Assembly (NCBI RefSeq): GCF_050948215.1
Contig: NC_135150.1
Span: forward strand, 19,137,943-19,201,942
Reading direction: 5' to 3'
DNA: 64,000 nt
From: Halictus rubicundus
Taxonomy: Eukaryota > Arthropoda > Insecta > Hymenoptera > Halictidae
Numbering within the stretch: the first letter of the stretch is position 1; every line of letters begins with the position of its first letter. Under the pieces are notes generated by a model. It had not been told where the DNA came from. It ran no database searches and worked only from the letters and a program-made list of their open reading frames with translations. The position numbers were made by a program, and so were the translations under genes. Positions 40,001 through 52,019 of this stretch are shown here, piece by piece.

Positions 40001-43000
40001 CAGTTCTGAGCAAAATATGTTTAAAATTTGTACCGGGCAAGAAAGGAAGCTGATAAAAACGTGGTAATAAAAATAGCTAAATTCACCTTAGCCCAGGGAA
40101 GACTCCATTTTGGTTAACACTAGGTTTACTGGTCACTAGAAGCGACTGTTTTACATTACCTTATAAAAGTAACAAGAATGGGCCTATCCATTTTTTTTTA
40201 TATGTACTCGAAGAAATAAATTTGACGAATAATTCTTCATGGATGCATCTTTACAATCTCAATAAACGTAAATTAAAAATATTAGAATTTCCCCGTGGAT
40301 TTTTGCAAATTTTCTCACGTTGGAAATACATAATGGTGTGGTTTTACCATTAATGTGCAAAGTGTTCCGCCAAAAACGGACTGCCTGATTATGTATCTTC
40401 CCTAACTACGATGGTATGAATATAAGCTATGAAGGTACTTATCAGCTTCATTAATATTAAACTCCTAACGGGAGATGACGAGTTAATTCGTCGTTCGTGT
40501 ACCCGTTCATGTACATTCGGAAACGTTTTAGTTTCCTCTTAATTCAGCCAATACAAACTCGATTTTATTCATTTTGTAGTATACCTTCATCAGCACTCGG
40601 GATTAAAACATCACCCAGATAAAATGCTAAGATTAAAATCTGTGCATTAAAATAAGTGACTCCAGAGTACTATCGATGCACGCATGAACGCGCAATAAAG
40701 AAACTCCACCGAATTCCACCTTGATAAACAATCGAAAAATAGCATTAAACCAGAAAATGTCTCTCGACTGTGTCCAATCGCGTTCCATCGATCGTTGGCA
40801 ACATTATCGGAGTACACGTTGACGAACCGATAGAATAATTGATCGACTGCCTCCGCGCCGGGTTTAATTAATATCGATGACGATTAAAGGGCCGGGGTAG
40901 GGTCGTTAACAGTGACAATGAAAATATCGTCGGCCGGGGGAGAGAGAGAGAGAGAGAGAGTGGAACTCGGTAAATTATCTACCCAGTTTCTCTGTTTAAT
41001 TGTACACGCCAATTAAAACGGCGCCGTTTAATTAAACGGGCGAGTTTCCCTTTAGCCGGGGCGCCGCTTTTCCGTCTTGTTTTTCTTTTTTTTTTTTGTT
41101 TCACGAAAACTCTCCGACTCGCGCCTCGAAGGAACGCGCGATTGACACAACCGGCGGCGTTAACGCGGCCTTTTGCGCCGTGAACATCGTCTAACGTTTC
41201 CAATTACTCGTTAATTAATTGCTCCACAGTGGCAGACGGCCGATTGACTTCCGTCGCGATTCGATTCGCCGCTCGCAGCGACACGGAAACTTAATTTTCC
41301 GCCTGGAAAACCGGGCACCGGCTCCCGTGAACGCGCGGCGCGTCGCGGCCCTGGAAAATAAATTTCGCGCGTTCCTGGACGCTTTTGCGACGAGGATCAG
41401 CGGGCGGCCGAACGATATGAAAATGATGTGAAACGATATGAAAGTCGCTGGGCAATATGCCGGGGAAAAGGACACCGAAGAATGCAAGGGACAGGATCTA
41501 ATAAGGCGTGACGGGAAAGGGAGACGGGACAATGGGCTCCCCCTTTCGCATTCTTCTACGCTTTTCCGGTGTCGTCCCCCGTCCTCTTCATATTTTCGTA
41601 TTTTCCGACGAGATACCGCCAGAAATGACTTTAACGTTGTCGGGAAATCAAACTGGCACTTGTGCATTTTGAACCACGGTCCTGTCTCAAATTAAATACA
41701 AACGCCAATTACGAACTCTAATAGCTCAAAGGCTGGTGGGAACCTCAGCTTTCGATTTTAACCCAGCATTCCACGCGCATCGTGTGAAGCCACTCAACGC
41801 ACTGTGATTCATTTAGATCGGAGCCCGTTCAATTGCCTGCAATCGAGAGATCAATTAGTCTAAATGAAGCGCTCTCAGAAATATAGAGTCTTTCGGGAAT
41901 AACGTTTTTTCAATTGGTGCTTCCGAGAAAATCGAGTTTGAAAATTCCACGTGCTGTTCAATAGGAATCGTCTGACAATTCTATTTCTAGCGAATACTGG
42001 GACGGGATTCTCGTAGCCGCTGAATTTCCAAATTCGATTTTCCTGAAAACGTAGCGTCAACCGAGAAAATGTTATTCGTTCTTTTTTACTTATTTTTGCA
42101 AGTAGAACCCGTCCTGAGGCACCCAGTGATTAGAACTGTAAATTCGAAACGGTGTACAGAATATATTTGAGATGCAATTAGAAATGCATCGAATTGATTC
42201 ACATTGAATTTTACAGTCGAAGTAATCGCCGCTGTTCCCTAGAAGCGTGATTAGTATAGACCGTCTGCCAGACCAATTCCAAGTAGCTTATCATGAAACA
42301 TAATTTACGTAATATTAGGGGTGCCCATAAGTAATCAATTATTTGCAAAGGATTTGTTTTGCCTTCAGTTCTGTACCGATCGTTGACGAGCAAACACGTA
42401 TTCTTGCACAGTTTTCGGTAAAGCAGCCTGTGTTCAAAATATTCTAAAAAGTATAATGTTATTTTACAACCCTGTAATAAAATGGCGGCGTCCGTACCTT
42501 CCGAGGATCATATTCGTCATTGCATACTTTTTCATTTCCGTGCGGGATTTAATAAAAACTTGAATTTACTACAAAGTTTGTTTTAGATTTCAAAATAATT
42601 GATTACTCATGGGTTCTCCTGATACTTTATTATTAATATATAAAACGTCTCTATTACCCGCGGGTTAAACCGAGCACAGAAGCGAAGGAGAGCAATACGC
42701 ACGTTCGCAAGCGATAAATAAAAATGGGAACGAGATATCGTAAATGAGGTCCGCAGCGCCAGATCAGACAATTCGAAAACTTGTTACGAACGGACCGTGC
42801 ACAAACGGTTTCGCCACGAGCGATAAAATTTGTCGCAATCGACGGCGCTCATAACCGCGTGTCTAACCAAGAGCAAAAATGATTGCCTCACAACCGAACC
42901 GTGGAAAAGGGGCAGTTCTGCGTCATCGTCTTCGAGCTCGAACATTCCTCTTGTCCCGGACGAAACGAAAACACCATGATCCACGGTCGAGCAAGTTCAA

Positions 43001-46000
43001 CTGGAAAAAAGAAATCGAGATGCCGATCGATCGGCTGAATCTTACACCGCGTTCGATTACGGGGCCATAAATCTCGGGCAAAGATATTTTTACGCGTAAC
43101 GTCGGACACGGGGCTACCCGGAGATAATAATTATTCCCGAGGAAATGGGGCGCCGAAGATAAACAAACAAAACGGGACCGGTCGAATCACGTAGCAGCTC
43201 TGGTTGCCGTCGACCGCGGCGTCCTTCCCGCGAAACGCTTTTCTCTCGGAAAATAGATCGGTAGTATTAGGTCGTTGCATATGAAACGCCCGATTCATAA
43301 CAGTAACTTCAACCCTTCACGGTCCGGAAGTATTTCAAGTTGACCTCCCACCAGGTCCAAGCTACTGTAGGGACTAGAGAAAGTTAGAAAACTGCTGAAC
43401 ACGATTTATGGTATACGTGACGAGTCAAAGCTATTTTTGAGAGAACTGTTTAGTTTCAGACCCTAGCATGATTTTAGTTCGAGTTAGTCACAGTGTCTCA
43501 ATAACTGCACACGGGTACCATAAATCGTGGAGTGCCGAAGGACCTTCGACAAGAGGGCAGCGGTCGTCCGCGACCGGAAGAGCCCCACGTGCGTAAGGTC
43601 TCGAGGACACCAGCATTATTTCGAAGAGATTTTTCCCTTCCACGAAGGACAGAGAGAAGTATAAGTAGACAGGGCGATGGAAACCTAATCACTCGGTCAT
43701 TAGCTACCAGTCTAGACGTCACTCTGCCAGTTGTCCGTCCTGAAATAAAATCCTTACAACAAATATTCGTGTTCATTGAACCAGACCTTCACCACACTAC
43801 TTTTCGTACGAAGAGAAACTATGGATTCAACATTTTTATATCAAGTATAAAAAGGAAAATATTTATATTTTATTTTTGCCGCCATATACGCGGCATTGGA
43901 CCCAGTAAGTAAAAGTGCCATGCCGTTTATATGGCGGCATTGGTCCGTTCAGGGTTAAAAGTAAAGTTGGATATACAGATGGAAACTGAAGGGGTAGGAC
44001 TCGAAAGATTAGGTTCGTGCCTTCAAATGGTACACATAATAAACCTGTAGATTATAATAGTATTTCTTGATTAAAACACTTTGTAAAATTTGCGTTATGA
44101 AATCGGTCATTTCATATGCAACCACCTAATAAATGGTGCAACAACCCCCCTTTCCCCTTTACTTCTTGCCACCCCCTGGACTTGACCAGGCAGGTAACGC
44201 GGTGTTTGCCGTCTCCCATTCTTCTGCCGATATCGAAACCGAAACAGTTCATCGCGGTCGAGTGGCCACGTTTGCGACGTTTTCCGACTCGATTCGCTGG
44301 AAAACTCGTCCCGGCGTCGTCCGACCATAGACAATCGTTCCGACGATCGATTAAACCCCCACCCTTCCGTTCCAGCTGAGCGTGGAGATCCTCGATCCGA
44401 CAGGATCTTTTAGCCGAGGACCGCCTTATAACTCTCTTTCTCCTCGCTTCATTTATTTCGTCGGCGGAAATGCAATCCCTTTGTTGCGTAAATAACAATA
44501 GCAGACGGGAAAATCGAGGAAAAAAGGAGCCGGAATGTGTACCGTGAGAGAAAATGATCGAAACGATTAGACCGGGCAGACGTTTCTCCGACGTGGTCCG
44601 GAGAGAATCGCGTGGAATCGTGTTTGGCTTCGCGGAGCCTAAAAGATCGGTAATTTATGCATCAAACTGTTGTATCAAATTCATTTCGAAAGCTTCGTAC
44701 GCGGAGAATCGAAAGCAATTTCCTTTCGACCTCGAGGAGCCTGTACAAACGAGAAAACGAACGTGTCTCTTATCTCCTCTAATCAAATAAAGAGATACGG
44801 AGATGTTTGCGAAGCGATGCAATTTGTACATAAATTGCTGCGCCTCGATTTCTGAGACAAACAGCGAAAGCACGAGTCTTCGATGCAACACATGCTCGAG
44901 AAAGTGCATTTACCGCGGGACTTTCTTGGAAATCCATCTTTCCGATCTGCAATTGTAAAACGAGAGATCCGAAACGTCTGGAGGGAAATTCTATTATTAG
45001 AATCCACGATTTGTCAACGTCCCGAAGCTATTTAATGCGCCGTAGCTGCGCGGAGTTCCACGGTCCAGAAGATTATACTCCTCCGGAGATAAAATGGGAG
45101 GCAAAGGTGCATAAAGTTGCGAATTTAGCGTAGCCCAGATGGAACTCTTCAATTACCTCTAAGTGGACGATTCATGGTCTACTAGAGGCGATTTCCGAGG
45201 TAATGGGACCCGTTCGTGGCCGATTAATTATTCGGTGAATTATTTCCCGAGCTACCCGGGGTAAGAGTATAAGCTACTTACAATTACCGATAGCGAGAAG
45301 AAGAGGATCGCCGATTCTGAAACGTACGATCGGCAAGTTTGTCTCCTCTGTTCTCATCCGAGACCGAACAATTCTTGTATCGGATAAGGAGAGACCCGTT
45401 TCTGCGAGTCGATCACCTCTTTTTTCTAATTGCTTTATTCCGAAGATCGTGACCGGCAAGGATCGAGTGGATCGATTGGTAACTTTATTTCCTCTCTTCC
45501 GAGACGAAACAATTCTTTCGGACGCGCGCAGCGTCCAGAAATACCCGGTTCGATCGCCCCTTGTTTCAAACAATTTTACTTCGAAGATCGCGGAGCCGAA
45601 AAGGAACGAGATAACGCCGAGCGAATTTCAAACGAGGAGAAAGCTCGCGAACAGGGCCGGGAAGGGGAGGGGAGGACGCCGGTCGTCAAAGGCCGAGGAA
45701 AATAATTAAAAGAAAGTTTCGGTCGCGCGAATCTATCGCTTTGACCGGCCAGAAGATCGTTAGGTTTCGCCGGAGGAGGCTCCCTGTCGCCTTTGTCGAG
45801 GCTACAGGATCGGTTTCCGGTTCTCGAGACGCGACTTGACCGACATCAGACGCCGGAGATTACGCGAGAAGCCTATCGGATCCGCCTTTGCGGAAATTAA
45901 AGCCGTTGCGACGAGTAAATTAAATCGTCTCGACGCGAAACACAAAGCGCCATTCGCACGAAGATATGGCGATTATCGTTCCCGAACGTTCTGTCTCTTT

Positions 46001-49000
46001 AAACGAAGGACTCACGGGTTAACCCTTCGCCCCAACCCTACGACCTCTTTCACGGTTTAACCCCTCCTAGTTTTATGTAATGCCAGGCTAGACAGTGACT
46101 GTTGTATCGATAGCACGGAGGGTTACTAGTAGACTGCGGATCTTTATGAAAAATAAAAATTTTTTACCTGAATTGCAACAAACTGAAGTGTAACAGAAAT
46201 TTATCTTCTTTCTTATTATGTTTAGCAGATTGAAAATAATATAATAGAATGTTCAAATTTTTCTATTATTTTTGCTAATTACACCTAGTAACTTTTGTCA
46301 TAAATGCATAAAATCCGCAGCCTAGTTACTAGTCAGTTTCACAGAGTTACATTACATTCATCAATAGACTGCTGGTTTTAAATAAGAATTGTAAGAAACA
46401 AGAACCAAGTATACATTTCCTTCTTGCTCTAATGACTTCAACAACCTAGAAATAATACGTCCAATCTTTAAATGATTTTCATCTTCCTATTCTTCCAAAC
46501 CGCACCTACCCGTTTTTGTCATAAGTGCATAAAATCCACAGACTGTTCGTTGCTAATGCTACAAATTACTTTGTAGCATTAGAACAACGTACTTTTTGGC
46601 CGTGCTACAAAATGTCTCCTCCAACGTTGCTGACGATACGTTAGAAAATTGTCGGTCATCATTGCTTCATAGAAAGACGAATGAGTATGGATGTGTACGT
46701 ATCTAATGCAGCTAACTTCAGAGCGTTCGTACAACCATTCAGCTTTTCGTTCCAAAATCGGTTGCTTCGATTGTGAATTTGTACAAGCGGTTTAACTCAA
46801 TCAAGCATTGCAAATCAGTAAAGTTACAGGCGGGAATGCGATGAAAATATTGCGGCAACTTTTGGATGAAAAGAGAGGAGATGCTTTGGGCCTCGACGGG
46901 TCGATTGAAGCGGATTATTTTTGCAGAGAAAATGCCATCGATTTGATTGTTTTTTCCGTTGTTTGTTGCAGCCTCGGACCTGGACTGCATCCGGGCGCTG
47001 TTCAACGAGAAGGAGAAGGAGCTGTCGTTGGCGGTGGCGAAGGTCGAGGAGCTGACAAGACAACTGGAGGAGCTGCGGGGCCGACAGAACGCTGCTGGCA
47101 CCGGGACCGGAAGTGGCGGCCCAGGAGGCGTGGGCGGCGGTGGCGTCGGTGGTCCCGGCAGCGGACACCTGTCGACACCCGCCAGCGCCGAGCTCGAAAA
47201 GCTCAGGAGAGAGCTTATGGTGAGTGCTCCCCTTCCCCCGTTCTCCAAAATTCTCCTCGTACCTCCGAGAAAACCGTACGATCCGCAAAACGTTAGCCCC
47301 CGATAGCCGAAGGTCCTCGTAGTCCCTGCATTATCACCGCTGCACCGATCTTCCATTTGCAGTAAATTCTGCATGACCACTCGCGCCTGGACAGTTCGAT
47401 TTCGGTAATGCGACAGGTCCTACGTAGACGACCTTTCCTGATCGAAGGGTCCAGTGTCATTTCGGTTAAACGTGGTCCGAAGATGTAGAAATGGCTACCG
47501 TGTTAACTCTGCTGCGATCTTCGGATCTTTCCACTTACAGTTTCATTTCTTTCATTTTCGATACCCTTAGCCAATATTCGTAAAAATATATTAAAATTGG
47601 ATCTTCAGAACGTATTCCCGAGTTATTTTAGATTTTTTGAAAGCCTGTGACAGTAAAACAATTCAGTCGTGAATATAAACGACTCAGTATGCATCGATAA
47701 AAATAAGGTTGCAGACGGAAGGTTAATATAGCTATATAATAAATAATTTCCAGCGATATAGTACGTTAAGAATGGCGCCCTGAGTGGCCCAGAGGCATCA
47801 GATAGTGTAAAATCGCTGTAATTTTCGGCCAACAGTACCGCAACAAGATGAACGAGCAGCAGAACCAAGTGGTGTCCCAGCAGCGGTTGGCCCTGGCGCA
47901 ACGACAAGCGGAAATGGCGTCGATCGACGCTAGGATAGCGCAGCTTCAGGGTCGTCTCCAGCGCAAGAGAGCCTTGAACCAGCGGCTGAGCCAACAGCTA
48001 GGCTCTGGGAACCGTGGGAACGCGAACACCGGGTTCACGGAGTCGAAGCTCGACTTCAACAGCGGCGGGAAGTCGAGGCCAGCCGGCAACATAGCTGCGA
48101 TCGAACCCTACTCCCACATACCGAACGACAACGACTTCAACCTGAACAAGAACGACCCGAAGTACCAAACGTTGCCGTACAACACCAAGTTCACGGTGAA
48201 CTTCAAGGCTGCCGAAGACGATGTCAACAAGAACAAGATCCAGCACTCGGCCAGCGCGTCCCAGCTGGGGCAGAGGGTCACCTTCCAGCAGTTTGGCCAC
48301 CAGATCGCGCACAGCCAGTCACAGTCGCATATCCAAGGTTCGTTGACCCTGAAGAACCCTCCACAAACCTTGCACTGTCTCTAAATATAGGGGAAATTAG
48401 CCACACTTGGACCAGCGATCAATAGACTGCGGATTTTACGCGTTTATGCCAAAAATGGGTAGTGGACATACAAAGCAGTGAGATTTTTCAACTTATTAAA
48501 ATTATTAAAAGAGGAAACACATTTTCATCGGACTCTCTGTCTCTCAGAATTAATCAAAACAATTTTTATTTTGCATAAAGATCCGTTGTCCAGTGACTAC
48601 CTTGAACCCAATTTTAAATTTGTAGCGATTCAGAATGAATGAATTCTATTAATAACGCTGCAAATATTACCGCATGTCCAAATTAGACTACTCTACCATA
48701 AAATTAACTGCCCGATCTCCTGAATCAGAGCCTGAAACGGTATCGAGGATAACTGCTGTCTGTCTCGATTAGTGTTCCTATTTTGCTGTCAGGTTCTACA
48801 ACCATTGTGCTTTCGGTTCTGTATCGGTCGCGCACCGGTTTCAGAATCGAATCTCGTTTACTTCCTGCATTAACATTTTACTCGAAACTCATACTGCTCT
48901 TCGACGAAGACGGACATCCAAACCGGTATTCTAAGAAAAATGTCACAAGTTCATATTTGACAAATATGTATATTTTTTATTTTATTCAAAGTTCATACTG

Positions 49001-51985
49001 CTCTGCAGCGAAGTCGGACATCCTAAACGATGTTCTAACAGAGAAGCAGAGGAACATGTTTGACTAATGTGTACAAATTATTCGATTAATTTCTGCAGGT
49101 CAATCGCAACTCCTAGGCTCGAACCAGCAACAGCACAATCAAAACATCGGCGGCCAGACCGTGAACCTACAGCAAACCTGCAACAACAACAACAACAACA
49201 ATAATAACAACAATAACAACAACAATAACGCGAACAGTACGAACAACAACCTGATCGGTTCAGGTCACAACTTCAGCCCGGATGGTCTTTCTCAGAATCT
49301 TCGGGTGCACCATCAGCAGCCTCAAACGCAACAGCAACAGCATGGGAATCTGCAGCAGAAGCAGCACAACATCGGATCCTCGGCGTCCAGTTTGGGGACA
49401 ACCGTGTCCATCACGCAGACCCAGAACCATCGGAACCTGCAGACCCACCAGAAGCCGGTGTCGAGCGTGGCGCCGAGTTTCTCGGTGAAGTCGCAGATTT
49501 ATCAAACCTCTTCGACGAAGATCCATCCGGTGATGCCGCAGACCTTGAGTCTGATAGGCCGTGGACACGCGAACGCTCAGAATTTCGTCGGTCTGAGCAC
49601 GCAGAACGCGAGCCAACAGCAGCAGCAGCAGTCGAACCAATCGGTGCCCAGCAATCAGGCTTCCAATCAAGAGCAAACGTACAGCTCGAGGCACAACTAT
49701 CCGGGCGTCCAGCACTCCAGCCAAGCCAACAGCCACGTGTCCTCTTCGTCCTATCAGGCTCAGAACTCCCCCAGCTTGCCAGCCAGTGTTCACACCTCGT
49801 CGAGCGGTATGAACTTCGGCAACCAGGTTCAAAGGTACAACCAGACACAAGGATTGACCAGTCCAGCGTCGGGTAGCATCGACCAAACCGAGAAGAAGTT
49901 CGACAACAAGGGCCAGGAGAAGTTCGAGCACAAACAGGAGCAGAGGTACGAGCCTAACCCCGCGTTCAAGTACGATCCCCATCAGATCAAGTACGACCAG
50001 CACTCGAAGTACGAGCACAGCAAGTACGATCAGAGCAAGCACGATCAACCTGGCAATCAGACCAGCAAGTATGACAACGCGAAGCTGGAGGGCAAGTACG
50101 AGGCTTCGCAGACGAAGCACGAGCAGCACCACGTTCTCAAGTATGATCCGAATCAGAATACTCAGCAGTACGGCAAGCACGATCAGCACGAAGTCAGGCC
50201 GTCGGTGAAGTATGAAATGAACACGGCGTTCAAGCACGATCCGCCCGGCAAGTACGAGCCCGGAGGACAACAGTTCAAACAGGAACCGGTCAAGTTCGAA
50301 AACAATCAGGGTAAATACGAGCAGAGTTCAGCGACGAAGCACGAGCACAACGGGAAATTCGAGATCCCGGCGAAGATGGCCGACAAGCCGCTCGAGTTCG
50401 ACAGGCTGAAGACTGAGAGCGAGAGGAAGGGCCTGGCGGAGATCCGGAGCGAGGATAAAACCAAGCCGGCTTTGCCCCCGAAGCCCAGCAAGCCGAACCC
50501 GCCGCCCAGATTGACCCATCACGAGAAGGTCGACACCGCCGGCGACGATTGCAAGAACACCCTGGGAATCAGCCCGAGGTTCGTATAGCTAACAGTGACC
50601 ATTGGAAATCCTTGTGAGCCCTCTTCGTATTTAGAGAATTAGGAGCCCTCGAGTCATCTTCAGAGTTAGGGAAATAGAAATCTTTCCGAAAGTTCCGAGT
50701 CCTTAAAACTATAGTTGGAGAAGTTTCAGTCTTGCCGGGGGATGGGACCTCTCTGGTGTCTTCTTCACAGTTGGAGGAGTTCGAGTCTTACCGGAAGTTG
50801 TGGTCCACGAGTCTTTTTCAGAATTAGAGGAACTTGAGTTTATTGAAAGTTGTAGTCTTTGAATTTTCCGTTGATTTAGTGGAATTTAAATCTCGCAGGA
50901 AGTCCTTGCGCCTTCATCGGAGTTGGAGGAACTCGAGTCTCGTTGAAAGTTGGAACTCCTTGAGTCTTCCTTGAAGTCGGAGGAATTTAAGACTTATTAA
51001 AAGCAGTGGTCCTCGAGTCTTCTTCAAAGTTGGAGGAGTTTAATTCGCGTGGGTTCGCAGAGTGGTAGGGAAGAAAATGGAACGTTAAGGGTTGTCAGCG
51101 TCCTGCAGATGCAGGATGATCGAGAGGGTGGTACGAAAGGTTTCGGGCACAGGATGACAAAACGATTACCGGGTTAATTATAAATGTAAATTAGTCCGTG
51201 ATCGATTTGGCCGGTGAATCGAAGCTTGTCTCGAATAAAAGACACCGAAATAGAACGACTGCTGTGTGCCGTGGAGACAACGGCTCTTAGTACTCGCGAG
51301 CTCTCCGATCGATCGAGGCCTTGTTTTCTGATCGGCTTGTCTGCGAGGCGCGCGCGCGCGCACTCTCGCGCCCTTCCATTCGAGTTCGTCCTTTTCTCGA
51401 TTATAAACGGAACCCGCGTCTTAATTTCCACGATATCCGTTTGAAACGAGTTCGCTCGGTATCTTCCGTAGATCTCGAGCGTTTATCGCGACGAAACACT
51501 CGCGCGTCGGTCGAAATGATCTTGTATCTATGCTAATGCGTGCATTGACATTCGAACAGTCACCCAGTTAGCGGGTCGGAACCGGTTCAAGGATAAAAAA
51601 ACGTCCGAGAGTCGAGGAACTGAAATTTATCCGCTTCCCGCGCCTCGGGACGATTAACGCATTTCTGTCGATCCGCGGGAGGATCGAGCAGCAAATTGAT
51701 CCTTGTTTAACGATCTCGCCCGAATTCTCTTCAGGACGGAGAAGGAGGAGGACGCGCCTCCGATTCCGACGTCGGAGCCGCCGGAATCGCCGACGGAGAC
51801 GCCGTTCTGCAACCATCAGATCATCAAGGCCCGGCCTCTGACCCTGAAGAAGGCGCCGATCTCCGAGCAGCCGAAGCTCCGCTACGCCAAGTCGAATGTC
51901 CACGTGTCGATAAACCGGCGGATCGAGATGCCACCGGCGTTCCTCTTCCCGGAGACCGAGATCCCGGCGGATCTGATGCAAACCG

Positions 51986-52019
<34 letters not shown>

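Larger units (their letters stand above)
17898..46971 (+). other. ASPP: ASPP intron of 29 kb
   Basis: No coding gene is recognised. The stretch holds MITEs of families A and B, TTAA-flanked elements, two long fold-back elements (28505 and 33360), a nested non-autonomous Transib element (37941), a mariner-derived MITE (42313), a mariner pseudogene (about 35459), local duplications and AG tracts. CG-rich segments near 22000-22100, 25300-25600 and 28000-28200 could hide regulatory elements or an alternative promoter, but nothing decisive is visible. Confidence 0.8.

Noticed and set aside
43312..43956. Possible TTAA-type element (AACCCTTCACGGTCCGG and the complement of GGTCCGTTCAGGGTTAA)
   Set aside because: The end similarity is short and one TTAA is missing; not enough to define a mobile element, though the 43870-43940 GCCGCCATAT/ATGGCGGCAT palindrome is real.
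49260..50270. Minus-strand ORF of 336 codons
   Set aside because: Shadow of ASPP exon E; its Leu/Val/Arg-rich composition mirrors the Gln/Asn/Lys-rich plus strand.
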